A stretch of 64,000 nt of DNA from Oxalobacter aliiformigenes (GCF_027116575.1 NZ_CP098252.1:682001-746000), one strand, 5' to 3'. Shown: positions 40,919 through 49,775, counted from the stretch's first letter. Notes: generated by a model not told the origin, from the letters alone. Translations and numbers: made by a program.

Positions 40919-41160
40919 TTTCAGCTCAATAGAAGAATATTTGCGGGAATCTTTTCCGTCAGCGTATTTTTTGTATAGCCTGTCGTCGTTTTTGTTCGAT
41001 TCATTTTTCCGGTACAGTCGATCGGTCAGCACCTGACGAGACAGCGCTTTTCCGGCAATGTCTTTCTTTCAGGGATTCCTGATAATTGCATCGTATGCCT
41101 CGATTCTGTCCCGGCATATCCGATGAAGAAAGCCACAGCTTGTTTTCCTGATGCGGGTTA
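40919..41160. other. non-coding or decayed sequence
   Basis: Short overlapping frames on the minus strand continue from the DUF4224-like remnant but none has a start with a ribosome-binding site or a family pattern. No integrase, which often accompanies DUF4224, could be recognised. Confidence 0.4.
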
Positions 41161-41388
41161 TTATGCCACTTTGGAAAAATCAGGCATTTGCCCGCTACGG
41201 TCATTTCTTGTTTTTCCACCGGACATCTTGATGTGACCGTATTCTCTGTCCGCTACCGAAGTGCCTTTTGCACTCACAATGTATATCCATTCATTATCGG
41301 CGAGCCACTTGCGTTGACTTGAAACATTAACGAGTCCGCTCAACTGGATGAGTTCATCCTTGTTCAAAAACGCGTTCGATTTTTGCTC
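41161..41388 (-). pseudogene. DUF4224-like protein remnant
   Basis: The minus-strand frame ending at TAA 41161-41163 reads AFLNKDELIQLSGLVNVSSQ then RKWLADNEWIYIVSAKGTSV. This follows the DUF4224 pattern of a short N-terminal helix (FLxxDEL), a loop ending in QxxWL, and a basic tail; such proteins usually sit next to phage integrases. AGGAG lies about 9 bp before the expected start but no ATG/GTG/TTG is there (ATC occupies the place), so the start seems lost. Assigned by pattern only. Confidence 0.45.
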
Positions 41389-41899
41389 CTGAAGAAGACG
41401 TTTTTCTATGAAACACTGCTGGTACAGACTCAGATTTGTGTAATAGATGAAAAATCGCTGGTCTGCTGGGGGCATAATAATATTTCGGGTATTGTCGGTA
41501 GTGTCTGGATCCTCACACGAAGAAGACTTTTTTCGGTTTGAGCGAAAGAGTATGCGATCGGAATACCGGAATTCCATACCGCCTTGAAAGGAGTGTGGAA
41601 GGAGAAAATGTGCGGAGTAGTGCGGTTAATCCGGCAGAAAAACAGGTGAAATTGTAGTGAATGGAAATGGGTGAAAAGGCCGTCGGTTTTCGCAAGCGGT
41701 GGCAGGCAGTGAAAGTCCCTGTCCCTCGTCTTTTGCATTCCCGTTGTGGAGTAAAGTATCCCGATGTGTGGCCATTTTCCGGAAAGGTTACAGGACAGTG
41801 AGCAAGCGTCGGGGCTGAATCAATGAATTGGTATCCGGTTTTGGCGCAGTTCCGATGGAAGGGGGAAGCCATTTTCGAGCTTTCCCGCCTTGATCCTGA
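41389..41899. other. intergenic region without a supportable gene
   Basis: Only short shadow frames on both strands. No hairpin terminator or promoter stood out. Confidence 0.4.
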
Positions 41900-42849
41900 T
41901 TATCCGTCAGCCACGTCGGGAGGAATTATTGACGGCGACGCATGGCATGCGCCGTTTGTCCTGATATTGATTTTTTCCTGAGAAAAAAACGGTGTCATCC
42001 GGTATCTTTGATGATCTGAAACGGTTATCAAACCTCTATCGACATGGCTTTTTACGGCCATATCGGTTGTTTCGGTACAAGTATATTTCGGCTGATAGTC
42101 CGGGAGCCGTTTTGTTTTTTCTATACTGAATATGCCACTTCGGGCAATGTGGTGACAGGTATGGTCGCATTCTTCGGCATCGAATGTTTCACCTGATGCC
42201 TGATTTTTGTGGGTAATGCCTTGAAAAATACCCGGACGACATCGTGTCCATGAATGTGATGCAGGATTTCCTGCCCGAAATTTGGAAGTGCGATTTCCTT
42301 ACCGTCTGCAATATCATGGAATACTCGCATGGAGGTATTTCCCCACGGGTTGATAATCGTCCAGCCCGGTCCTGAAATCTGTCCAGGCATGATGATTGTT
42401 GCCGGAAAGCCGTTCTGCTGATACGGTTCTTTCAGGTATATCTCACTCGCCAGTTTGTTTTGGCCGTAATTGTTCAATGGATCTTTTCTCAAATTATCCG
42501 GGTCAAATGGAATAGTTTCAACCATGCCATGCGCCTAACAGGATGAACAATAAAGATAGTGGGAAAGTTGACTTTCACAAAATCCCTTGAAGATTTTTTC
42601 AGTTTCTTCAATGTTGAAATTAACCAAATCAACGATGATATCCGGCTTCATTTCTTTAAGCTTGCGGATAAACTCCGGATCCTTTTCACGATCCTGCAAA
42701 ACACGATCGACCTTGTGCCATGCAGGAACGTCCTCATAAGGCGGCGACAGTGTTCGGGTGATGGCTATCGTTTCGTATCCATTGTCCACGAGCATGGGGA
42801 TTAAATAGGTACCGATATGCCCTGCAGCTCAAATTACGATTACACGCAT
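41900..42849 (-). pseudogene. NAD-dependent epimerase/dehydratase, broken by two stops and a frameshift
   Basis: Reading the minus strand from ATG 42849 (AAGGAAAA upstream) gives MRVIVI, a TGA, then AAGHIGTYLIPMLVDNGYET: a Rossmann GxxGHIG start in which one glycine codon became TGA. The frame continues to YLYCSSC, a TAG where the family has Trp, then AHGMVETIPFDPDNLRKDPL and NNYGQNKLASEIYL with the SDR YxxxK motif, and SGPGWTIINPWGNTSMRVF. After VVRVFFKALPTK the family pattern moves to another frame (ASGETFDAEECDHTCHH to DYQPKYTCTETTD) and ends near 41900. Three separate lesions show a true pseudogene. Confidence 0.85.
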
Positions 42850-43191
42850 AGCATTTTCCTTCTAATAAGATTTGTCGCTTTTTCTGAGTTTCTTTTCGTC
42901 CAACGGATTTTCTGAAACTTCGATTGTTCGTCAGGCGGTGAAAGCCGGTAAATTGTCGATTATAGGGCAGGAATAAATCCCGCAGTTTCTGCTTTGGGGG
43001 GCTTGCTGGAATAATGATGCGGTTTTTTCATGGCCGTTCCGCTTCGATTCAGGGGTGTTTTGCCGGATCACAATGTCTGGAGTGATCTTCTTGTTCAATG
43101 GAATCCGACAGGGAATGTTTTTTCATCGAAACAGGATTTTTTTGATGATATGTGTTTGTGGTGTTTATTGCAGCTGGCAGGAGACAAAAAC
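42850..43191. other. intergenic region between the epimerase pseudogene and the OxlT-like gene
   Basis: AT-rich with T runs; no supportable gene. It would hold the promoter of the epimerase remnant on the minus strand. Confidence 0.4.
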
Positions 43192-43232
43192 AAAACAGCC
43201 GTCAGATATTGAACATCTGACGGCTGTTTTTT
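43192..43232 (-). terminator. strong bidirectional terminator of the OxlT-like gene
   Basis: AACAGCCGTCAGAT, a 7-nt loop and ATCTGACGGCTGTT make a perfect 14-bp stem with an A tract on one side and a T tract on the other. It lies about 45 bp after the stop of the minus-strand transporter gene. Confidence 0.9.
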
Positions 43233-43278
43233 GTATGTACCTGAGGCTATTTACTGCTTCAGGCCAGAGGCCGGTTTA

Positions 43279-44547
43279 TCAGTTCGTGACCGGTACAGGC
43301 TGTCCTTTTTTAGCCGGACGTCCCAGTCTCGGAACAATAAACGTCATGATGATGAAGGCCAGTGTCGACATCGCACCAGAGATGGAGAAGGCGACAATCC
43401 AGCCCAGGTTGACAGCAACCGCAGCACCGATACCGCCACCGAAGATGGAAGCAACGGCTTTGGCAGCCCAGAAGCAGCCATAGTTCTGAGCGGAGAATGC
43501 GGTACCGAACAGATCCTGGTTAATAGCCGGGAACAATGCATAGGAACCACCAGCGGTGAAGAATGCGACAGCCAGCATGAGGATGAAGAACGGAACACCC
43601 AATGGGGAAACAATTCCGAACAGGAACATCGCGACTGCATTGACACCGAACATGATGGACAGTGTTTTGTAACGACCGATCTTATCGGAAACAGCACCCC
43701 AGAACGGACGGCAACCACCGTTGAAGAGGTTCTGCATCATGACGCAGATAGCCATCACGCTGCCGACAATTCCCATGGAACGACCGAATGGTGCGGAGTT
43801 TGCAACCAGGAACAGGAAACCGAAGTTGACGGAGAAGAAAGACAGCCAGCAGAGCCAGAAGTGTTTGGTGCGGAGCATTTCGCCTGTCTTGAAGTCTCTT
43901 TCGGTCGGAACCGGTTTTTTGGGTTTGGCACCGCCAGGGAACCGGATGAAGAATGCGATGAGGATAATGATACCGCCCATGATGACACCGGTGATTTTCA
44001 GTGCAGCCTGAACACCGAGGTCAGGGTTGTGAATAACGTTCGTAATCAGCGGGAGGAAAGGCAGAACGCCCAGACCATAACCGGCAGCAGTAAAGCCGGA
44101 AGCCATACCACGACGGTCAGGGAACCAGCGGTTAGCCGTATTAATTGCGATACCGTAAACGATACCAACGCCAGCGCCAGACAGGGTATACAGGATGTAC
44201 AACATGGGAAGGTTAGTTGCGAAGCCCATTGCAAACCAACCGGCACCAACCATGAAACCACCTACCATCGCTGGAAGTTTTGGACCCAGACGGTCAACGA
44301 AATAACCACCACCAGGCTGTGAAACAGACTGAATGACCTGAGAAAGAGTGAATGAAACCTGGACGGCAGCCAGAGAAACACCCAAAACGCCCTGCATTGG
44401 TCTTGCATACAAAGTCCAAGAATATTGGACACCTGAAATCATACACATCAACAGAACGGCGAGAATCAGATACCAGATACGCTTCGCACCGGCTTTTCTG
44501 GGATCTTCGTTTTCGCGACTATCTGCTACTGTTGCAGCTGTACTCAT
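43279..44547 (-). CDS. OFA-family major facilitator, OxlT-like oxalate/formate antiporter
   Basis: A 422-residue, 12-helix transporter of the oxalate:formate antiporter family. Long stretches match OxlT of Oxalobacter formigenes, for example VLLMCMISGVQYSWTLYA, GAGVGIVYGIAINTANRWFP and ASGFTAAGYGLGVLPFLPLI. The two charged substrate residues of OxlT have counterparts: Arg280 in NGGCRPFWGA (OxlT Arg272) and Lys363 in FWAAKAVASIFGGG (OxlT Lys355). The N-terminus is about 8 residues longer than OxlT. The ATG at 44547 has AGAGGAATC before it. The gene stands alone with a strong terminator and a structured leader. It may be a paralogue rather than OxlT itself; substrate oxalate/formate or another dicarboxylate/monocarboxylate pair is inferred. 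Confidence 0.92.
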   Translation of the reverse strand: MSTAATVADSRENEDPRKAGAKRIWYLILAVLLMCMISGVQYSWTLYARPMQGVLGVSLAAVQVSFTLSQVIQSVSQPGGGYFVDRLGPKLPAMVGGFMVGAGWFAMGFATNLPMLYILYTLSGAGVGIVYGIAINTANRWFPDRRGMASGFTAAGYGLGVLPFLPLITNVIHNPDLGVQAALKITGVIMGGIIILIAFFIRFPGGAKPKKPVPTERDFKTGEMLRTKHFWLCWLSFFSVNFGFLFLVANSAPFGRSMGIVGSVMAICVMMQNLFNGGCRPFWGAVSDKIGRYKTLSIMFGVNAVAMFLFGIVSPLGVPFFILMLAVAFFTAGGSYALFPAINQDLFGTAFSAQNYGCFWAAKAVASIFGGGIGAAVAVNLGWIVAFSISGAMSTLAFIIMTFIVPRLGRPAKKGQPVPVTN

Positions 44548-44581
44548 CTTACGATTCCTCTATCAAGTTTTTACTTCTAGC

Positions 44582-44636
44582 GGATGTTTCAAACAGTTTG
44601 ATGACCGAACTGGTTCGGTAATTCAGCTGAAACACC
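44582..44636 (-). promoter_or_regulatory. structured leader upstream of the OxlT-like gene
   Basis: On the minus strand GGTGTTTCA (44636-44628) can pair with TGAAACATCC (44591-44582), a 9-bp outer stem with one bulge. It encloses ACCGAAC-CA-GTTCGGT (44604-44619). An alternative hairpin TCAAAC-T-GTTTGA (44589-44601) overlaps the outer stem's distal arm, so the two folds exclude each other. The element ends about 34 nt before the start codon. It could be an RNA switch or an operator pair; this is inference from base pairing only. A G7 run (minus strand, 44641-44635) abuts it. Confidence 0.45.
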
Positions 44637-44641
44637 CCCCC

Positions 44642-46297
44642 TTTCGTGGGTTATATAATTGTTAATTACATAATACAAGTTCCACAAAGCGTATTGTATC
44701 AGCAGTTCAAAACGTGAAATCTTCTAAAAATATGAATATTAAGTTCATATTTTTATGTAATATCCAATGGAAGATCCGACGGAAAAAACAGGATGCATGA
44801 GACAGGAAACGGTGTTCATTCGGGAGCATAAGTCATTGTTTTTCGGATAATTGTCGTTTTCAAAGACCGCTGAAACAGTCGGGATGACGGTTCGACCGGC
44901 CTCAAGGACATGAAAGAGAGGTGCTCCGGCTGTTGCAGAAATCGATCTCGTGTGGGGTTCAGCTCTTGAAAACCGGTTTGCCTGTTATTTGTGCAGCCTG
45001 TCGGCCGTTATTTCAGAAATTTTTCGTGCCGGTTTTGCCGCATTTTTCCGCCAGGACTGTTTGACGGATTATCTGTGTTTTCGCAATCCTGTGGATTTTC
45101 CCGTTTTTTCTCACGACATGATTGTTTTCAGTATATTTTGTCGAAGTCCGGTAACGGCGTGTTTGAAAAAGGTGAAGGAATTTGTGCAGGAGTCTGATTG
45201 TCATACAGTACAGGAGTGAAGTGCCCGTATCCGGCTTTAAACATGGTGTGCGACAGACAAGACGTGTACCGGCATTATCGTGAAACGGTTCTCCGGTACA
45301 GGCAATCTGTCCGGAGCAGGGGATACCGGATTCCATGCAATGGCGATTTTGCCCTGTATTGAGGTTGACACCGGACATATCTGTACCAGTGATGGTCAAA
45401 TGTGGAGGCTGTTTCTAATATTGAAGAAGTGGTATACGGGTACCGAAAGGCGAGCCCGGTGAATGAGCCGGTAAGAACCGGTGGGATTTGTCGTGAGTGT
45501 ATCAAAGTCCGATGATGCTGGATATATGGTGGAGTCCGAGACACAGCAACAGGACCGGCGTATCTGTATCCGGCAGGGTTTGGCTGACTAGCATCATATA
45601 AAGATATGAAGAAAGCGGCTGTCTGATGCGGTTGGACAAAAAGTGGCTTTTGTGCAGGCGTGGGGTATCAAAGGACATGACCGGAAAATATGTTGCCCGG
45701 CGCGTCGGAAGGTATGGCGGAAATGACGGAAATTCTCGTCCGTTGTCTTTTCCCGGCAGGCTTGTTGCATGTTTCGCCATGATCAGGAAAGGAAAAGCCG
45801 GTTTCTGACAAATAATGCAGCTTATTGAAATTCTGGCATTGCCCGATTGCAGGAGACAGGTATCCATCAGGATAAAGAGAGGACCAGCCATGTTGGCGAA
45901 TTTCGGTCGGGACGCCGTTCGTGATTTATGTCCGGACTGGTGCTGATGGCATGTCTGGCGATTTTGTGACCGGAGTAACCGGATGGATTTCCATATCGCG
46001 GTTGCCCGTGATCATGGTTGTGGCCGGATCGCCGTTAATGATGGTGAAGACATTTCTTCAACAAAATGAAGCCCGGTACTCAGGGCCAGGGAGGTGATGG
46101 GATATTCTTTTTCAGCCTGCTGACCGGATACAATGCCTTTCAGCGATGCAGGACGGGAAAACGGTTTACGGAGAGCTTGGGCACAATATGAAGTGGATTT
46201 TCCGGAGGACCGGTGCTTCCGGATTTGTTTCTGCCATGTCTTCACCGTCGTTTATATGAAAATCCGTGTGGGAGTTTTGGGACATGGCAGAAATGAC
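44642..46297. other. long gene-poor stretch
   Basis: About 1.65 kb with only short frames on both strands, none with both a ribosome-binding site and a recognisable pattern. The part next to 44642 is AT-rich (to about 44770) and should contain the promoter of the minus-strand transporter. Around 45930-46270 the minus strand has adjoining frames (IVSGQQAEKEYPITSLALST followed in another frame by VFTIINGDPATTMITGNRDM) that look like a frame-broken former gene of unknown kind. Confidence 0.45.
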
Positions 46298-46735
46298 TCA
46301 AGCGAATATGACGGGGCCCACAATAAAAAGGGACAGGATCTTCATGAAGATATAGACGATGGCAAAAGCGTATTCCCTGTCCGTGTATCTTGCACGGAAC
46401 CAGAGATACAGACATCCGACAGGCGCAATGAGCCCCAGCCATTTCCAGATGCCGACATGCCATCCTTCTTTTTTGAGCATGAAGATGTCGATTGCCCAGA
46501 GGATGAGATAAAACAGGCAACCGCCGATGGAAATGTACAGGGGATCCCTGAAACCTTCCGGCAGGTACAAATTGCCCTGTGGACTGGCGAAGACCATTGC
46601 GATGAACGGAATCAGGGGCATGAGTCTGACGGTCAGATATTTGGCTTTCCGTTCATCCTCGATTTGACAAGACATTTCGGATGCCATTTGCGCATTCTGC
46701 TGTCTTCTCAACGCTTTGTGGACTTTCTCGCTCAT
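46298..46735 (-). CDS. four-helix membrane protein of unknown function
   Basis: 145 residues from ATG 46735 with AAGAGG upstream; a TTG 18 bp further is possible. A charged N-terminal segment (MSEKVHKALRRQQNAQMASE) precedes four predicted helices: LTVRLMPLIPFIAMVFAS, PLYISIGGCLFYLILWAIDI, WKWLGLIAPVGCLYLWFRA and AFAIVYIFMKILSLFIVGPV. No family recognised. It lies in the accessory region, 310 bp downstream of an XRE regulator gene on the same strand; no functional link is evident. Confidence 0.7.
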   Translation of the reverse strand: MSEKVHKALRRQQNAQMASEMSCQIEDERKAKYLTVRLMPLIPFIAMVFASPQGNLYLPEGFRDPLYISIGGCLFYLILWAIDIFMLKKEGWHVGIWKWLGLIAPVGCLYLWFRARYTDREYAFAIVYIFMKILSLFIVGPVIFA

Positions 46736-46939
46736 GTGTTCAGCCTCTTTCAAACGGGATGGATGCTTATGTGTTCTTCGTGGCGGATAATACGCTTCGG
46801 GGAATTTTTTTTGTTCATGAAAAACTGACCGTTTCTTCTGTTTTTGGAAACGGTAGTCAGAACTTTCAGTATAGCATTCAGGACGTTCTCCAACAACAGA
46901 AGGATGACGGGTACGACTGGTGAACTGATGGGCCGGAGT

Positions 46940-47123
46940 GGAAAGAACCGGATGCCAGATCGGATGATCCGGCGTTTTTGCTTGAGCGGTGAAAACAGGT
47001 TTTCCGGTCGAAGCGTGAAAGAGCGGAGGCCGGAAAAGGGAGGAATCAGTCTGATTTCGGACGGGAAGGCTCGCTTAGGAGCAAAAGCGTGTTTTTGGCG
47101 AGTTCCGCTTCGAGTTCCTTGCT
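46940..47123 (+). repeat. diverged direct repeat, right copy
   Basis: Partner of 40737-40918. Here the hairpin GCCAGATC/GATCCGGC has an A-C mismatch, so the terminator is weaker. The right part overlaps the 3' end of the XRE gene, which suggests the repeat arose from a duplicated regulator locus. Confidence 0.75.
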
Positions 47124-47345
47124 GATATTGCCGAATTCATCCTGGGAAGAACCGAGGAAGAGGAGGATGCCCATGGGGACATTGAGAGCGTGACAGATGC
47201 GTTGCAGGGTGGAGACCGTGATATCACGCTGGTTGTGTTCGATAAGAGAGAGGTAGGAAACCGAACATTCGGAAAGTTCGGCCAGTTTGGTTTGTGAAAG
47301 ACCTCTTCGTATGCGGCATGTCTTGATGGCATTGCCTATGTCCAT
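47046..47345 (-). CDS. XRE family helix-turn-helix transcriptional regulator
   Basis: 99 residues from ATG 47345 with a good AGGAGGAG site. The Cro/C1-type DNA-binding domain covers about residues 5-62: IKTCRIRRGLSQTKLAELSE and CSVSYLSLIEHNQRDITVST followed by LQRICHALNVPMGILLFLG. A short hydrophilic tail follows and no sensor domain is seen. Such small proteins are often found with mobile or accessory genes; target genes cannot be read from the sequence. Confidence 0.9.
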   Translation of the reverse strand: MDIGNAIKTCRIRRGLSQTKLAELSECSVSYLSLIEHNQRDITVSTLQRICHALNVPMGILLFLGSSQDEFGNISKELEAELAKNTLLLLSEPSRPKSD

Positions 47346-47878
47346 AGTGTACTCCTCCTCATTAAAGCAGTATTGTCATGACCTGCCGGAATCAGATGTT
47401 ACGGTTCTTAACTGCAAAATGACATTGACCCGAAAATAACGGACCGGTCCCGGGTATGTACCGCTTTAAATTGAATTCTGCATAATCGGGTAACAGATTA
47501 TTTTAGCAGATGTCGCAAGCGACTGTCCGTATAACATGGGTGTCGGGGTGGACAAGCGGTTTGTCCTGGACTGTTTTTTCTCCGGCAGGGCCGGGAACTG
47601 GCATGATGGTCCGGTTGTCCATTTTATGCGAGTTTTTCGAATACGGAATTTCTTTGCATGGTTGCGGCTGGCGGAAATAACGGGGGAACAGGGGGATTGA
47701 TATGAGTCATTCCGCAAACAGGCCGTCACGCTATGCTGAATGGCGGATGGCGACGGGTTCGTGGCCGGATGCAGGGACGGTATCCGAGTGAATGAGAGCG
47801 TCCTCAGCAGCAAATTCCGGTTCCCTTTATAATGGACTCACCTGTTCTTCAATTGCCCCTTAAAGAAAGGAAATTCTC
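47346..47878. other. intergenic region between the XRE gene and sodB
   Basis: 533 bp without a supportable gene. The XRE gene reads away to the left and sodB to the right, so both promoters lie here. The only strong element seen is a TATAAT at 47828-47833 before sodB. Confidence 0.5.
47828..47833 (+). promoter_or_regulatory. -10 box of the sodB promoter
   Basis: A perfect TATAAT about 46 bp before the sodB start; the -35 region is poor, which may mean activator dependence. No Fur-box was confidently seen. Confidence 0.5.
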
Positions 47879-48457
47879 ATGAAACATCAATTGCCGCCGC
47901 TGCCTTATCCCCTGGATGCCCTGCAGCCTTATATTTCCCGGGAAACTCTGGAATATCATTATGGCAAGCATCATAAAACATATGTTGACAATCTGAACAA
48001 ACAGATTGCCGGTACGGCTTATGAAAACATGCCGCTGGAAGAAATCATTAAAAATGCCTCCGGCGGTGTTTTCAACAATGCGGCCCAGACATGGAATCAC
48101 ACGTTTTACTGGAATTGCATGAAACCGAACGGTGGTGGCGAGCCATCCGGTGCGCTGATGGATGCCATCCAGTCGAAATGGGGAACGTTTGCCGATTTCC
48201 AGAAAGCGTTTGTTGCCGCATGCGGCTCGAATTTCGGTTCGGGCTGGACATGGCTGGTCAGGAAAACGGATGGCTCTCTTGATATCGTCAATACATCCAA
48301 TGCCGGAACGCCACTGACCGGCACGGACAAACCCCTTCTGACCTGTGATGTCTGGGAGCATGCCTATTATATTGACTACCGGAATGCGCGTGTCAAATAT
48401 GCGGATGAGTTCTGGAATGTCGTCAACTGGGATTTTGTCGCGGCAAATTTCGGCTGA
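47879..48457 (+). CDS. sodB: superoxide dismutase (Fe/Mn type, probably Fe)
   Basis: 192 residues. Metal ligands of the family are seen: His in [16 protein letters not shown], His in [14 protein letters not shown], and Asp/His in [22 protein letters not shown] and the absence of a signal peptide fit a cytoplasmic iron enzyme. AAAGGA precedes the ATG. An intrinsic terminator follows. It would protect oxygen-sensitive enzymes in what is probably an anaerobe. Confidence 0.96.
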   Translation: MKHQLPPLPYPLDALQPYISRETLEYHYGKHHKTYVDNLNKQIAGTAYENMPLEEIIKNASGGVFNNAAQTWNHTFYWNCMKPNGGGEPSGALMDAIQSKWGTFADFQKAFVAACGSNFGSGWTWLVRKTDGSLDIVNTSNAGTPLTGTDKPLLTCDVWEHAYYIDYRNARVKYADEFWNVVNWDFVAANFG

Positions 48458-48506
48458 TACGGACCGGCCGGTGTTATTGCAAGACCGGAGTGTACGTTTG
48501 TTCAAC

Positions 48507-48534
48507 AGGCTTCGCCAAAGCGAAGCCTTTTTTG
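48507..48534 (+). terminator. intrinsic terminator after sodB
   Basis: AGGCTTCG, loop CCAAAG and CGAAGCCT form an 8-bp stem followed by a T6 run. Confidence 0.85.
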
Positions 48535-48705
48535 TTTTTTCAGGAAAAAGCCATGTATCGTGACGAAACGGACTGGCTCCTTGAAGTGGCGCCGGCGGTT
48601 GTCCGGGAAAAACGAAAACGGCTGCATGAAGGTTTCAGGGCGGCGTCGTATCTGATCCGGCAAGGATGCCTTATAATAGCCGAAACCCTGTCTGGAGGTG
48701 CCGTC

Positions 48706-49641
48706 ATGAATAATACCGTCATTCTTTCTTCCGATGCCTGTCTGGGTCATTTTCCGGGCCCGGAACATCCGGAATGTCCGGATCGCCTGATTGCCGTGCG
48801 GGATGCACTGACAACGCCGGAATTCGAGTCGATCCCCTGGCGTCATGCGCCGATGGGAACAAAAGAACAGCTTTTGCTTGTACATACTCCCGAGTATGTG
48901 AAACGGATCGAGACGATTCGCCCCAAAGTGGGCTATGTTCCGCTGGATGGGGGCGATACCATCATGTCGCCCGGAACATGGGACTGTGTGATGAGTTGTG
49001 TCGGTGCGGCTTGTCTGGGAGTCGATATGGTGATGAAAGGGGAAGCCGACAACGTATTCTGTGCGACTCGTCCATGCGGCCATCACGCCGAGCCGGACAG
49101 GGCGATGGGATTTTGCGTATTCAATCATGCAGCCATTGGCGCCGCTTATGCATGCGACAAATACAAGCTCGACAGGGTCGCGATCGTCGATTTCGATGTC
49201 CATCACGGAAACGGGACGCAGGACGCTTTTTATCACCGGCCCGAAATTTTTTATGCATCGACCCACCAATCTCCCTTTTATCCGGGCAGCGGTGCCCGTT
49301 ATGAAACGGGAATCGACCACAATATCGTCAATGTTCCGTTAAGCCGCGGGGCCGGTTCCGACAAATTCCGCAATGCCATGACATTCGAGATTCTGCCGGC
49401 ACTGAAAAAATTCAATCCTTCGATTCTGATTGTTTCGGCCGGTTTCGATGCACACAGGAAGGATCCGCTTGGCGGGCTGAGTTTTACCGACGACGACTTT
49501 TACTGGGTCACCAAAGAGCTGATGAAAGTGGCCGATGAATGTTGCGACGGAAAAATCGTATCGATTCTTGAAGGAGGATACAGTCTGGATGGACTGGCTT
49601 CAGGATCAGCTGCACACGTACGGGCATTGATGGGAAACTGA
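48706..49641 (+). CDS. histone deacetylase family protein (class II-like amidohydrolase)
   Basis: Zinc-dependent deacetylase fold of the HDAC/AcuC/acetylpolyamine amidohydrolase group. 311 residues from ATG 48706 (GGAGG upstream). Seen are HPECPDRLIAVRDAL near the N-terminus, the HH dyad in CGHHAEPDRAMGFCVFNH, zinc ligands in VDFDVHHGNGTQDAFY and SAGFDAHRKDPLGG, and the GGYSLDGL loop. A TATAAT at 48672-48677 would start the mRNA just before this ATG. The frame is also open upstream to ATG 48553, which has its own AGGAAAAAG; that would add 51 residues. The shorter form fits the family. Confidence 0.92.
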   Translation: MNNTVILSSDACLGHFPGPEHPECPDRLIAVRDALTTPEFESIPWRHAPMGTKEQLLLVHTPEYVKRIETIRPKVGYVPLDGGDTIMSPGTWDCVMSCVGAACLGVDMVMKGEADNVFCATRPCGHHAEPDRAMGFCVFNHAAIGAAYACDKYKLDRVAIVDFDVHHGNGTQDAFYHRPEIFYASTHQSPFYPGSGARYETGIDHNIVNVPLSRGAGSDKFRNAMTFEILPALKKFNPSILIVSAGFDAHRKDPLGGLSFTDDDFYWVTKELMKVADECCDGKIVSILEGGYSLDGLASGSAAHVRALMGN

Positions 49642-49775
49642 CGGGCATATGCGGTCTCCGGCGTTGTAAAATTGCCTGATTCCCTGTCCGTTTGCGAAAG
49701 AAGACCACTTCACATATACAGGATTACCTGATAAAATTTTTATTTTCCAAAATTGGCTTAACCTGAAATAAATTC

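Noticed and set aside
40442..41032. A 196-codon minus-strand frame covering the small peptide unit
   Set aside because: It runs antisense through a consensus promoter, a ribosome-binding site and a perfect terminator. Only a short part resembles the XRE tail, explained by the repeat.
43231..44322. A 363-codon plus-strand frame opposite the OxlT-like gene
   Set aside because: Antisense to a well-conserved transporter and composed of Asp/Glu/His/Thr-rich sequence; it is a by-product of the transporter's codon use.
47466..47813. A 115-codon minus-strand frame before sodB
   Set aside because: No ribosome-binding site or pattern; Pro/Ser/Arg-rich shadow composition.
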